Shown here piece after piece: positions 1 to 9,360 of a DNA stretch of 64,000 nucleotides. The DNA lies in the NCBI RefSeq assembly GCF_024349685.1, contig NZ_AP025944.1, positions 5,090,001 to 5,154,000 on the forward strand. The letters are read 5' to 3'. Within the stretch, counting starts at the first letter, position 1, and each line of letters opens with the position of its first letter. Origin of the DNA: Pseudomonas sp. LRP2-20 (lineage in GTDB: Bacteria > Pseudomonadota > Gammaproteobacteria > Pseudomonadales > Pseudomonadaceae). The notes beneath the pieces are model-generated. The model saw only the letters and a program-made list of their open reading frames with translations, was not told the DNA's origin and ran no database searches. Made by a program: the position numbers and the translations under genes.

Positions 1-142
1 CGATCAGCCACACCAGGTACACGGCGAACAGCGTCAGCAGGGTGTTGAGCCAGCTGGAGAACAGGTTTGCACGCATCCATGCGAGCACGCCGACGGTTTT
101 CACCGGTGGCGGCATATCGGGTTTGAAAACATGGGCATTCAC
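1..142 (-). CDS. aapM: General L-amino acid ABC transporter permease AapM (5' part only)
   Basis: This is the N-terminal 47 codons of a gene that continues off the left edge of the window. It starts with GTG at 142, 10 bases after the aapQ stop, so it is translationally close-coupled to aapQ. The visible protein begins MNAHVFKPDMPPP and then enters a hydrophobic segment (LNTLLTLFAVYLVWLI) that looks like the first membrane helix. In the Aap system AapM is the second inner-membrane permease and pairs with AapQ to form the channel for polar amino acids. The identity rests mainly on position after aapJ-aapQ and on the N-terminal pattern, because the conserved permease loop lies outside the window. 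Confidence 0.8.
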   Translation of the reverse strand, partial: MNAHVFKPDMPPPVKTVGVLAWMRANLFSSWLNTLLTLFAVYLVWLI

Positions 143-152
143 GGGCGTATCC

Positions 153-1331
153 TCACCGCTCGATCAGCGCAATGCGCTTGTTGTACCAGTTCATCAGCAG
201 CGAAATGCTGATGCTGATGGCGAGATAGACACTCATGGTGATGGCGATCACCTCGATGGCCTGGCCGGTCTGGTTGAGCACGGTACCGGCGAACAGCGAA
301 ACCATCTCCGGGTAGCCGATACCGGCCGCCAGCGACGAGTTCTTCGCCAGGTTCAGGTACTGGCTGGTCAGCGGCGGAATGATCACCCGCAGTGCCTGGG
401 GGATGATCACCTTGCGCAGGGTCGGGCCATCACGCAGGCCGAGCGAGTGGGCGGCCTCGGTCTGGCCGTGGCTCACCGAACGAATGCCCGAACGCACGAT
501 TTCGGCAATGAACGCTGCGGTGTAGATGGTCAACGCCAGCGTCAGCGCCAGCAGCTCGGGGATCAGCACCCAGCCACCAACGAAGTTGAAGCCCTTGAGC
601 TGCGGCACTTCCCAGTGCACCGGGCTGCCGAACAGCAATGCGCAGGCGCCAGGAATGGCGATCAGCAGCGCCAGCCCCACCCAGAACTTGTGGAACGGCT
701 CGCCGGTCTCGTCGAAGCGTTTGTTGGCGTAACGCACCATCACCACGATCGCCACCAGCGCCAGCACCAGGGCGACGACGAACGGCCAGAAGCCCTCCGC
801 CATGGAGGCACCGGGCATGTTCAGGCCACGGTTGCTGATGAAGAAGGTGTCGTCGATGTTGATGCTGCCCCGTGGCCCCGGCAGGGTCAGGAACACCGCG
901 AAGTACCAGAACAGGATCTGCAGCAGCGGCGGGATGTTGCGGAAGGTTTCCACATACACGGTCGCCAGCTTGCTGATCATCCAGTTCGGCGACAGCCGCG
1001 CCACACCGATGATGAAGCCGAGCACGGTCGCCAGGATGACGCCGATGAAGGTCACCAGCAGCGTATTGAGCAGGCCGATGACGAACACCCGCGCATAGCT
1101 GTCGGACTCCACGTAGGGGATCAGGTGCTGGGCAATACCGAAGCCGGCACTGCGGTCGAGAAAGTCGAAGCCCGAGGTGATACCCCGGTGTTGCAGGTTG
1201 GTTTGCGTGTTGTGGAACAAGTACCAGCCCAGGCCGACCACGAAGACGATCGTGAGGATCTGGAACAGCCACGCGCGCACACGCGGATCGTTAAGGGACA
1301 AGCCCTTGGGTGCGCCGATTTGATTTTGCAT
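153..1331 (-). CDS. aapQ: General L-amino acid ABC transporter permease AapQ
   Basis: The 392-residue inner-membrane protein forms one half of the channel of the general amino-acid ABC importer AapJQMP. It has a long N-terminal part with a first hydrophobic helix (IFVVGLGWYLF region) and then several further membrane segments. The C-terminal third carries the EAA-type loop that docks the ATPase (SHGQTEAAHSLGLRDG, followed by LRVIIPPLTSQYLNLAKNSS), which is typical of His/Glu/Gln/Arg-type permeases. Length matches AapQ proteins (about 390-400). It lies 67 bp downstream of aapJ and 10 bp before aapM, so it is one operon transcribed on the minus strand. Confidence 0.93.
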   Translation of the reverse strand: MQNQIGAPKGLSLNDPRVRAWLFQILTIVFVVGLGWYLFHNTQTNLQHRGITSGFDFLDRSAGFGIAQHLIPYVESDSYARVFVIGLLNTLLVTFIGVILATVLGFIIGVARLSPNWMISKLATVYVETFRNIPPLLQILFWYFAVFLTLPGPRGSINIDDTFFISNRGLNMPGASMAEGFWPFVVALVLALVAIVVMVRYANKRFDETGEPFHKFWVGLALLIAIPGACALLFGSPVHWEVPQLKGFNFVGGWVLIPELLALTLALTIYTAAFIAEIVRSGIRSVSHGQTEAAHSLGLRDGPTLRKVIIPQALRVIIPPLTSQYLNLAKNSSLAAGIGYPEMVSLFAGTVLNQTGQAIEVIAITMSVYLAISISISLLMNWYNKRIALIER

Positions 1332-1398
1332 GAAGTGCCCCGGACAGTAGGGATTCGAACAGCCTGCGGCGGCGGGATGCCGCCGCAGGGTGCAGCCA

Positions 1399-2427
1399 TC
1401 AGCGCACAGGTGGCGCGTACTGGATGCCGCCGTTGTTCCACAGGGCGTTCATGCCACGGTCGATCTTCAGGTCGGTGCTCTGGCCCAGGTTCTTCTCGAA
1501 CACTTCGCCATAGTTGCCGACTTGCTTGACGATCTGCACTACCCAGTCCTTGGGCAGCTTGAGGTCCTTGCCGTACTCGCCATCCGCGCCCAGCAAGCGG
1601 GCGACGTCCGGGTTCTTGGTGGCCTTGGCCTCGGCCTCGACGTTCTTCGAGGTGATGCCGGCCTCTTCGGCGTTGAGCATGGCGAACAGGGTCCACTTGA
1701 CGATGCTGAACCAGTCTTCGTCGCCTTTACGCACCACCGGGCCCAGCGGTTCCTTGGAAATGGTTTCCGGCAGGACCACGTAGTCGGTCGGCGCAGCCAG
1801 CTTGGAGCGCTGGGCGAACAGCTGCGACTTGTCCGAGGTCAGCACGTCGCAACGGCCAGACTCCAGCGACTTGGCGCTCTCGTCAGAGGTGTCGAAGGTG
1901 ATCGGGGTGTACTTCAGGTTGTTGGCACGGAAGAAGTCCGACACGTTCAGTTCGGTGGTGGTACCGGCCTGGATGCAGATGGTCGCGCCGTCGAGCTCCT
2001 TGGCGCTGGAAACGCCAAGCTTCTTGTTGACCAGGAAGCCAACGCCGTCATAGTAGGTGACGCCGGCGAACACCAGGCCCATGCCGGCATCGCGCGAGCT
2101 GGTCCAGGTGGTGTTGCGCGACAGCACGTCGACTTCGCCCGACTGCAACGCGGTGAAGCGTTCCTTGGCGTTGAGCTGGCTGAACTTGACCTTGGTCGCG
2201 TCACCGAACACGGCGGCGGCCACGGCGCGGCAGACGTCGGCGTCGATACCCACGATCTTGCCCTGCGCATCAGGTACCGAGAAGCCTGGAAGACCGTCGC
2301 TCACGCCACACTGGACGAAGCCCTTCTTCTTTACCGCATCGAGGGTGGCGCCGGCCTGGGCGGTGCTCACGGCGCCCAGTGCAGCGGCAGCGGTCAGGAC
2401 TGCCAGGGTGGTTTTCAACATCTTCAT
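1399..2427 (-). CDS. aapJ: General L-amino acid ABC transporter periplasmic binding protein AapJ
   Basis: The 342-residue protein is the periplasmic solute-binding subunit of the AapJQMP broad-range amino-acid importer. A clear Sec signal peptide (KMLKTTLAVLTAAAALGAV) ends at TAQA, giving a mature protein from about residue 25. The SBP family 3 hallmarks are visible: GIDADVCRAVAAAVFG and RFTALQSGEVDVLSRNTT. The ATG at 2427 has a perfect GGAGG six bases upstream; an internal ATG at 2421 is less well placed. It is the first gene of the aap operon, and a sigma-54-like promoter lies about 170 bp upstream, consistent with nitrogen or amino-acid control. Confidence 0.95.
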   Translation of the reverse strand: MKMLKTTLAVLTAAAALGAVSTAQAGATLDAVKKKGFVQCGVSDGLPGFSVPDAQGKIVGIDADVCRAVAAAVFGDATKVKFSQLNAKERFTALQSGEVDVLSRNTTWTSSRDAGMGLVFAGVTYYDGVGFLVNKKLGVSSAKELDGATICIQAGTTTELNVSDFFRANNLKYTPITFDTSDESAKSLESGRCDVLTSDKSQLFAQRSKLAAPTDYVVLPETISKEPLGPVVRKGDEDWFSIVKWTLFAMLNAEEAGITSKNVEAEAKATKNPDVARLLGADGEYGKDLKLPKDWVVQIVKQVGNYGEVFEKNLGQSTDLKIDRGMNALWNNGGIQYAPPVR

Positions 2428-2606
2428 TCACAACCTCCAAATCGCTCTTGTTGTACGAGCCGGAATTGCACCGCACCCTTATGAGGCGCATCCGACCCTT
2501 GTTGGCTTGTTATTGGGTCAATTGGCGCAATGGGCTGTTCTGTGACAGCCTTCGCGTGCAAAGGGTGTTACCGTCACGGCCTGCCCTTTGCATCGAATGA
2601 AGAATT

Positions 2607-2621
2607 GCAAAGCGCGTACCA
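2607..2621 (-). promoter_or_regulatory. Putative sigma-54 (RpoN) promoter of the aap operon
   Basis: Read on the minus strand the sequence is TGGTACGCGCTTTGC. This matches the -24/-12 consensus TGGCAC-N5-TTGC at all positions but one, with the invariant GG and GC in correct spacing. Transcription would begin near 2596, leaving a leader of about 168 nt before aapJ. Amino-acid importers are often under NtrC or CbrB control with RpoN, which fits. The enhancer site was not identified. The rest of the 2428-2758 interval shows no gene. Confidence 0.6.
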
Positions 2622-2659
2622 GATTTGTTGGCTGTAGCGTTTAAGCGCTCGTCAAGTAG

Positions 2660-3415
<756 letters not shown>

Positions 3416-3515
3416 GCCAACCCATTTGTAGTTGTGGGAGTTTTCCCCTACGCCGCGCCCAGATCTTGCATTACACTGCCCGGCGTACATTCCTTAACCA
3501 GTTGATGAGACGATC

Positions 3516-4991
3516 GTGCTCAAGGCACTCAAGAAAATATTCGGCAAAGGAGACGCCGCGCCCCAGGCCGTCGCTCCTGCTGCCAGCGTGACGCCAGCGG
3601 CGCCCGCGCCCACTGCCGAGGCCCGGCCCGCCCCCGAACCGGCCGCACCTCGCGCCAAACCCGCCGCCAAGCCCGCCGCCAAGGCAGAAGCACCCGCCGA
3701 TGCCCCAGCGCCCACCGACAGGCCGGCCAAGGACAAACCACGTCGCGAACGCAAGCCCAAGCCTCAGGCGAGCCTGTGGAAGCCGGAAGACTTCGTGGTC
3801 GAGCCGCAGGAAGGCAAGACCCGCTTCCACGACTTCAAGCTCTCCAACGAGCTGATGCACGCCATCCACGACCTCGGTTTCCCGTACTGCACGCCGATCC
3901 AGGCGCAGGTACTGGGTTATACCCTGCGTGGCCAGGACGCCATCGGTCGCGCCCAGACCGGTACCGGCAAGACGGCGGCGTTCCTGATTTCGATCATTTC
4001 CCAGCTGCAGCAGACGCCACCGCCCAAAGAGCGCTACATGGGCGAGCCGCGCGCGCTGATCATCGCGCCGACCCGCGAGCTGGTGGTGCAGATCGCCAAG
4101 GATGCCGTCGCCCTGACCAAGTACACCGGCCTGAACGTGATGAGCTTCGTTGGCGGCATGGACTTCGACAAGCAGCTCAAGGCCCTGGAAGCTCGCCACT
4201 GCGACATTCTGGTAGCCACCCCCGGCCGCCTGCTGGACTTCAACCAGCGCGGCGAAGTGCACCTGGACATGGTCGAGGTGATGGTGCTGGACGAAGCCGA
4301 CCGCATGCTCGACATGGGCTTCATCCCCCAGGTCCGGCAGATCATCCGCCAGACCCCACCGAAGAGCGAACGCCAGACCCTGCTGTTCTCCGCCACCTTC
4401 ACCGACGACGTGATGAACCTGGCCAAGCAGTGGACCACCAACCCGGCGATCGTCGAGATCGAGCCGGAGAACGTCGCCAGCGAAACGGTCGAGCAACACG
4501 TGTATGCGGTGGCCGGCAGCGACAAGTACAAGCTGCTGTACAACCTGGTGACCCAGAACAAGTGGGAACGGGTGATGGTGTTCGCCAACCGCAAGGACGA
4601 GGTGCGGCGCATCGAGGAAAAACTCGTGCGCGACGGCATCAATGCCGCGCAGTTGTCGGGTGATGTGCCACAGCACAAGCGTATTCGTACCCTCGAGAGC
4701 TTCCGTGAAGGGCGCATCACCGTGCTGGTGGCCACCGATGTGGCCGGGCGCGGGATTCACATCGACGGCATCAGCCACGTGATCAACTTCACCCTGCCGG
4801 AAGACCCGGACGACTACGTGCACCGCATCGGCCGTACGGGCCGTGCAGGCACCAGCGGTGTGTCGATCAGCTTTGCCGGTGAGGATGATTCCTACCAGCT
4901 GCCGGCGATCGAAGAGCTGCTGGGGCGCAAGATCAAGTGCGAGATGCCGCCGGACGAACTGCTCAAACCAGTACCGCGCAAGCACCACTGA
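3516..4991 (+). CDS. rhlB: ATP-dependent DEAD-box RNA helicase RhlB
   Basis: This 491-residue DEAD-box helicase unwinds RNA and in gamma-proteobacteria partners RNase E in the degradosome. It starts with GTG at 3516. Residues 1-95 form a low-complexity Ala/Pro/Lys-rich extension, which is longer than in E. coli RhlB and probably disordered. The core follows with motif I AQTGTGKT, Ia [21 protein letters not shown] and [12 protein letters not shown]. The C-terminus is short after the second RecA domain. RhlE is an alternative label, but the overall pattern ([19 protein letters not shown]) favours RhlB. It stands alone between the esterase and the convergent moa cluster. Confidence 0.88.
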   Translation: MLKALKKIFGKGDAAPQAVAPAASVTPAAPAPTAEARPAPEPAAPRAKPAAKPAAKAEAPADAPAPTDRPAKDKPRRERKPKPQASLWKPEDFVVEPQEGKTRFHDFKLSNELMHAIHDLGFPYCTPIQAQVLGYTLRGQDAIGRAQTGTGKTAAFLISIISQLQQTPPPKERYMGEPRALIIAPTRELVVQIAKDAVALTKYTGLNVMSFVGGMDFDKQLKALEARHCDILVATPGRLLDFNQRGEVHLDMVEVMVLDEADRMLDMGFIPQVRQIIRQTPPKSERQTLLFSATFTDDVMNLAKQWTTNPAIVEIEPENVASETVEQHVYAVAGSDKYKLLYNLVTQNKWERVMVFANRKDEVRRIEEKLVRDGINAAQLSGDVPQHKRIRTLESFREGRITVLVATDVAGRGIHIDGISHVINFTLPEDPDDYVHRIGRTGRAGTSGVSISFAGEDDSYQLPAIEELLGRKIKCEMPPDELLKPVPRKHH

Positions 4992-5003
4992 TTTGCGCTG
5001 GAT

Positions 5004-5032
5004 TCTTCGCGGGTAAACCCGCTCCCACAGGG
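5004..5032. repeat. REP element downstream of rhlB
   Basis: TTCTTCGCGGGTAAACCCGCTCCCACAGG is a P. putida-type REP palindrome (stem GCGGGT/ACCCGC). It lies 12 bp after the rhlB stop, between convergent genes. A weaker, unrelated palindrome (CCGGGGCAACGCCCCGG near 5127) follows before moaE. Confidence 0.85.
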
Positions 5033-5156
5033 TTCTCTACAGGACCTGAGGACAGCGGTTTACCTGTGATAACCAAGTCTTGAAGGCTGTGGATATCCCT
5101 GTGGCAGCAGGTTCACCCGCGAACCGGGGCAACGCCCCGGCCATCAAACAGAGGAT

Positions 5157-5603
5157 CTACCAGCGCCCTGCGGCATCCTGGTCACTCTGTTTGCCTTCTA
5201 CCCAGCGCGGCCCTTCCTGGGTATTTTCCTTCTTCCAGAACGGCGCCCGGGTCTTCAGGTAGTCCATGATGAAGTTGCAGGCATCGAACGCCGCCTGCCG
5301 ATGGGCACTGGCCACGCCGACAAAGACGATCGGCTCACCCGGCTCCAGCGCACCGATGCGGTGCAGCACCTCGACCTTGAGCAACGGCCAGCGCTGCTCG
5401 GCCTCGACCACGATCTTGGCCAGGGCCTTCTCGGTCATGCCCGGGTAATGTTCGAGGAACATCCCCGCCACGTCGCGACCATCGTTGAAATCACGTACAT
5501 AGCCGACGAACCCGACCACGGCGCCGACGCCGACATTGGCCGCATGCATGGCATTGACCTCGGCCCCAGGGTCGAACGCCCCTTGCTGCACTCGCACTGC
5601 CAT
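5157..5603 (-). CDS. moaE: Molybdopterin synthase catalytic (large) subunit MoaE
   Basis: MoaE (148 residues) transfers sulfur from the MoaD C-terminus to precursor Z, giving molybdopterin in the cytosol. Family motifs visible are GAVVGFVGYVRDFNDG, FLEHYPGMTEKAL, HRIGALEPGE and the catalytic-loop region ASAHRQAAFDACNFIMDYLKTRAPFWKKE. The Lys residues of the active site are present in the last motif. It follows moaD with only two bases between stop and start, so the two subunits are co-translated in stoichiometric amounts. It is the last gene of moaCDE. Confidence 0.96.
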   Translation of the reverse strand: MAVRVQQGAFDPGAEVNAMHAANVGVGAVVGFVGYVRDFNDGRDVAGMFLEHYPGMTEKALAKIVVEAEQRWPLLKVEVLHRIGALEPGEPIVFVGVASAHRQAAFDACNFIMDYLKTRAPFWKKENTQEGPRWVEGKQSDQDAAGRW

Positions 5604-5605
5604 GT

Positions 5606-5851
5606 TCAGCCTCCGGTCACCGGTGGGAAGAACGCGACGTCATCACCCTCTTCCAGCGGCTCGTCGAGCCGGCACAGCTCTTCGTTGCGCGCGCACATCA
5701 GGTTCTGTTCGGCCAGCACCGCATACGGCCCACCTTTGGCCACCAGCGCCTGGCGCACATCGTCGAGCACCTTGAATTCGCCTTCCAGGCGCTCGGCATC
5801 GACGCCCAGCAACTCGCGGTAACGGGCGAAGTACATCACCTTGACCTTCAT
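5606..5851 (-). CDS. moaD: Molybdopterin synthase sulfur carrier (small) subunit MoaD
   Basis: This 81-residue ubiquitin-like sulfur carrier begins [16 protein letters not shown] and ends in the required Gly-Gly (FFPPVTGG), which is thiocarboxylated and donates sulfur in MoaE. Two ATGs are possible: 5854, which overlaps the moaC stop as ATGA, or 5851. A GGAGG lies one base before the first and four before the second, so 5851 has the more usual spacing. It is sandwiched between moaC and moaE in one operon. Confidence 0.93.
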   Translation of the reverse strand: MKVKVMYFARYRELLGVDAERLEGEFKVLDDVRQALVAKGGPYAVLAEQNLMCARNEELCRLDEPLEEGDDVAFFPPVTGG

Positions 5852-6321
5852 CATGCCTCCACCTTGTAGTGCCCGCTCTTGCCACCCACCTTTTCCAGCA
5901 GGCGCACCTGTTCGATGACCATGCCCTTGTCCACGGCCTTGCACATGTCGTAGATCGTCAGCGCAGCGACGCTGGCGGCGGTCAGCGCCTCCATCTCGAC
6001 GCCGGTCTGCCCGGCCAGCTTGCAGCGGGCGACAATGCGCACCGCGTCCTGGCCTTCGGCGCTCAGTTCGACCTTGACGCTGGTCAGCATCAGCGGGTGG
6101 CACAGCGGGATCAGGTCGCTGGTCTTCTTCGCCGCCTGAATACCGGCAATGCGCGCCACGGCGAACACATCGCCCTTGGGATGCTCGCCGTCGACGATCA
6201 TCTGCAAGGTCTGCGGCAACATGCGCACGCGCGCTTCGGCCACGGCCTCGCGCTCGGTCACGGCTTTTTCAGTGACGTCGACCATGTTGGCGCGCCCCTG
6301 GGAATCAAGATGAGTCAGCAC
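5851..6321 (-). CDS. moaC: Cyclic pyranopterin monophosphate synthase MoaC
   Basis: MoaC (156 residues) converts the MoaA product (3',8-cyclo-GTP) to cyclic pyranopterin monophosphate, the first stable molybdopterin precursor. Diagnostic stretches are [56 protein letters not shown] and [11 protein letters not shown]. The start is GTG at 6321, supported by AGGAG seven bases upstream. It opens the moaCDE operon; moaA and moaB are not in the window and must lie elsewhere. Confidence 0.95.
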   Translation of the reverse strand: MLTHLDSQGRANMVDVTEKAVTEREAVAEARVRMLPQTLQMIVDGEHPKGDVFAVARIAGIQAAKKTSDLIPLCHPLMLTSVKVELSAEGQDAVRIVARCKLAGQTGVEMEALTAASVAALTIYDMCKAVDKGMVIEQVRLLEKVGGKSGHYKVEA

Positions 6322-6381
6322 TGCTCTGCTCCTGTGAAGGGAACAGAGAGTGTAAACCCGTGGGTCAGGTTTGCGCAGAGG

Positions 6382-6407
6382 AAAAAACCGGGCGGCGTAC
6401 CGCCCGG
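6382..6407 (-). terminator. Rho-independent terminator of the PhoH gene
   Basis: On the minus strand CCGGGCGG-TACG-CCGCCCGG forms an 8-bp perfect stem with a four-base loop, followed by TTTTTT. It lies 10 bp beyond the PhoH gene stop and just upstream of moaC, insulating the two minus-strand units. Confidence 0.9.
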
Positions 6408-6417
6408 CTGCACCAGG

Positions 6418-7812
6418 TTACAGATGCGACTCGGCGTACTCGGCCAGCACCGAGCGTGGCACACCCTGCAGGGTGATGTGCACACCATGGGGGAAGTCCT
6501 TGAAGCGCTCGGTGAGGTAGGTCAGGCCCGAGCTGGTCGCGGACAGGTAAGGCGTATCGATCTGTGCCAGGTTGCCCAGGCACACCACCTTGGAACCGGA
6601 ACCGGCCCGGGTGATGATGGTTTTCATCTGGTGCGGCGTGAGGTTCTGGCACTCGTCGATCAGGATCAGGCTCTGCTGGAAGCTGCGCCCACGGATGTAG
6701 TTCAGCGACTTGAACTGCAGCGGCACGCGTTCGAGGATGTACTCGACGCTGCCATGGGTGCTTTCGTCGTCCATATGCAAGGCTTCGAGGTTGTCGGTGA
6801 TGGCGCCCAGCCAAGGCTCCATCTTCTCCGCCTCGGTGCCCGGCAGGAAGCCGATCTCCTGGTCCAGCCCCTGCACGCTGCGGGTGGCGATGATGCGCCG
6901 GTAGCGCTTGCTGACCATGGTCTGCTCGATGGCCGCGGCCAGGGCCAGGATGGTCTTGCCGGAGCCGGCGGCGCCGGTCAGGTTGACCAGGTGGATATCC
7001 GGGTCGAGCAAGGCGAACAGCGCCAGGCTCTGATGAATATCCCGCGGCTTCAGGCCCCAGGCTTCCTGGTGCAGCAAGGGTTCCTGGTGCAGGTCGAGCA
7101 ACAGCAGTTCGTCGTTACGGATGCCTTTTACCCAGCCGACGAACCCTTGTTCGTCAATGATGAACTCGTTGATGTGCACCGCTGGCAGGTTGTCGATCAT
7201 CTGCACCCGATGCCAGGTGCGTCCACGCTCCTGGCGGGTATCGACCTTGCTGACGCGGTCCCAGAACGACCCGCTGACCGAGTGATAGCCCTTGGACAGC
7301 AAGGAAACGTCGTCGACCAGCTGGTCGGTGCTGTAGTCCTCGGCGGCAATCCCGCAAGCGCGCGCCTTCAGGCGCATGTTGATGTCTTTGGTGACCAGCA
7401 CCACGTCCAGGTCGGTGCGCCGGCTGCGTACGTCGAGCAGGGTATTGATGATGATGTTGTCGTTGAGGTTTTCCGGCAGCAGCTTGCTGGGCTCGTTGCG
7501 CGGGCTCATCAGGATCGACAGGTAACCCTTGGGCCCGCTCTTGCCACGCTGGATCGGCACGCCCTGCTCGACATCGCTGGGCGAAGCGTCACCGAGGGTC
7601 TGGTCGATCAGGCGGATGGCCTGGCGACATTCGGCAGCAATGCTCTGTTTACCGGTCTTGAGCTTGTCGAGTTCCTCCAGCACCGTCATCGGTATGGCGA
7701 CGTGATGCTCCTCGAAGTTGAGTAATGCGTTGGGGTCGTGAATCAGGACGTTGGTATCGAGCACATAGAGGATTGGCTTGCTGGAGGAAGGGGTGCGTCC
7801 TTGGTCATCCAT
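6418..7812 (-). CDS. PIN-PhoH family ATPase (PhoH2-type)
   Basis: This 464-residue protein fuses an N-terminal PIN ribonuclease domain (about residues 12-150; acidic start ILYVLDTNVLIHDP) to a C-terminal PhoH ATPase/helicase domain. The Walker A motif is TGAAGSGKTILA and Walker B is LILIDECQN. The C-terminal part has the PhoH signature (TIITRAGSGSKVVCLGN). PhoH2-type proteins are reported to have RNA unwinding and cleavage activity; the in vivo role is not settled. Monocistronic with its own terminator. The upstream 7813-8095 interval (283 bp) contains no gene that I can support. Confidence 0.9.
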   Translation of the reverse strand: MDDQGRTPSSSKPILYVLDTNVLIHDPNALLNFEEHHVAIPMTVLEELDKLKTGKQSIAAECRQAIRLIDQTLGDASPSDVEQGVPIQRGKSGPKGYLSILMSPRNEPSKLLPENLNDNIIINTLLDVRSRRTDLDVVLVTKDINMRLKARACGIAAEDYSTDQLVDDVSLLSKGYHSVSGSFWDRVSKVDTRQERGRTWHRVQMIDNLPAVHINEFIIDEQGFVGWVKGIRNDELLLLDLHQEPLLHQEAWGLKPRDIHQSLALFALLDPDIHLVNLTGAAGSGKTILALAAAIEQTMVSKRYRRIIATRSVQGLDQEIGFLPGTEAEKMEPWLGAITDNLEALHMDDESTHGSVEYILERVPLQFKSLNYIRGRSFQQSLILIDECQNLTPHQMKTIITRAGSGSKVVCLGNLAQIDTPYLSATSSGLTYLTERFKDFPHGVHITLQGVPRSVLAEYAESHL

Positions 7813-8095
7813 ACTCGGTCACCTTATGTCGAAGCCACACGGCACGCTCTGTAGTGCGCCGCAGAGTGACCGCCGTTCTCCCCGTATCCGCGTTGCTACG
7901 GCCGGGAAGCGTACCTGGCAAGGTGGGCCTGGATGACGCCACCTGTGCTGCAGGAATCGGCTGTCTGGTTTCTTCATACCGCAAAAGCCATAACCGAAAA
8001 AAGCATTTTTACGCAATTTTGATGTTTATTTTTCCGATTGACGAAGAGCGCTTGGCGGCAACCCCGGACGGGACTACAGTCAGAAGTCACACCCT

Positions 8096-9223
8096 CTATT
8101 CGCGATCAGCGTAATCGCGGCAGTTCTCCCAGCCGATCCCGCTTTGCACCGTGCTCTGCAGCAGCCACTCGACCGCCGGCTGCGCCTTGGGCAGGCTGTC
8201 ATGGAACTGGATCACCCCTTTGCGCCAGAGCAGCATCAAGGTCAACACACGCTGGGCCGAAGCTTCGGCGGTCAGCGGGCCATCATCCTGAGCATCGATA
8301 TCCCATAGCGACACCCGCAGCTGCTGGCTGGCCATGAAGGCCTCGCCGTCGGCCCGGCGCTGGCCATAGGGCGGGCGGAACAAGGGCACGTATTGCGCCG
8401 GCAGGTCGGCCTGGACCCGGGCCTGGGCGCGCTTGATCGAGTCCTGCCAGCCCTGCCACTGAGCGTGAGAGCGATATTCCCAACCCTGGATGCCCACGCA
8501 TTGGCCGGCGTAGAGCTGGCTCAGCGCATTGGCCGCGCCGGTATCGCGCCGCTGCTGCAGGCGATTGCCCAAGACAAAGAAGGTCCCCTGCAGCTTCTGC
8601 TTGCGCAGGTATTCGGTGAGCGCGTCAGTGCTACCGCCATCGGCTCCCGGGCCACCGACGAAGGTCAGCAGGAACATGCGATCGTTCAGTTCATCGCCAT
8701 TGCGCTCGCGGCTGGACAGGCGCTCGACCTCGCTGCTGGTCTGCGGCAGCAACGCTGCCTTGCGCAGCTGTTCGTCCAGATAACGCACATGGAACTGATG
8801 ACTGGGTTCGATCCAACCTGTGTAGAACGTGCCGACTTCTGTGGCGAACGTCGCCGCTCTGGTGCGCAAGTCGGCGATGGATTCGAGCAGGTAGCAGAAC
8901 GAGGCATCCTGTTCGCAACTGCGCTGAGCCTGCTGGTAGCCCTGCCACAAGCGCTGCCACATCTGCGCCCGCAGCGCGCGGATTTTCTGCAGGTTGATCT
9001 GCCGCAGCCCCAACCGCGCAGCCAGCGCGCCATCATCGAGCAGCTCGCTTTCATGCAGCACCTGGGCAAATGACAGGATCTCGGCCCGCGAGGCGACGTC
9101 GAACAGCACCGGGCTGTCCAGTTGCTCGGGCCACTGGCTGCGGTCGAGGCTGGCCGGGGGCATGGGGGCAGCCTGGGCGGCCAGGCTCAACAAGGTGGCC
9201 AGCAAGGCCCCGGCAATGCGCAC
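8096..9223 (-). CDS. Secreted polysaccharide-deacetylase-like (NodB homology) protein, probably catalytically altered
   Basis: The protein of about 375 residues has a signal peptide (MRIAGALLATLLSLAAQA, cut before APMPP) and a C-terminal NodB-homology domain. Motif 3 is intact (RPPYGQRR), motif 4 reads LWDIDAQD, and motif 5 is VIQFHD. Motif 1, normally TFDDG with the catalytic base and a metal ligand, reads TFVGGPG, so both acidic residues are gone. The zinc-ligand HxxxH motif is not evident; RSHAQWQ is the nearest match. The protein may therefore bind rather than deacetylate glycans. I prefer the GTG at 9223 because GGAGAG lies upstream and it gives a compact signal peptide; the frame is open to a GTG at 9256. 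It sits near yaaA and the alginate operon. Confidence 0.75.
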   Translation of the reverse strand: MRIAGALLATLLSLAAQAAPMPPASLDRSQWPEQLDSPVLFDVASRAEILSFAQVLHESELLDDGALAARLGLRQINLQKIRALRAQMWQRLWQGYQQAQRSCEQDASFCYLLESIADLRTRAATFATEVGTFYTGWIEPSHQFHVRYLDEQLRKAALLPQTSSEVERLSSRERNGDELNDRMFLLTFVGGPGADGGSTDALTEYLRKQKLQGTFFVLGNRLQQRRDTGAANALSQLYAGQCVGIQGWEYRSHAQWQGWQDSIKRAQARVQADLPAQYVPLFRPPYGQRRADGEAFMASQQLRVSLWDIDAQDDGPLTAEASAQRVLTLMLLWRKGVIQFHDSLPKAQPAVEWLLQSTVQSGIGWENCRDYADRE

Positions 9224-9360
9224 GATCGGTCTCTCCGTGACAGCCAAAACGCGCACTATAGCGCCTGCTTCGGCGATGGTCTGTGACTATTGTCGCCATA
9301 GTTTGGCGTTACCGGCCGTGATCCGTAGAATTCACCGCAACGATTTCAGGAGCCGACCCG

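Noticed and set aside
3471..4988. 505-codon open frame opposite rhlB
   Set aside because: It mirrors the RhlB reading frame on the other strand, has shadow composition and no ribosome site.
7813..8095. A small gene in the gap upstream of the PhoH gene
   Set aside because: Short frames exist on both strands but none has a ribosome site or a recognisable protein pattern.
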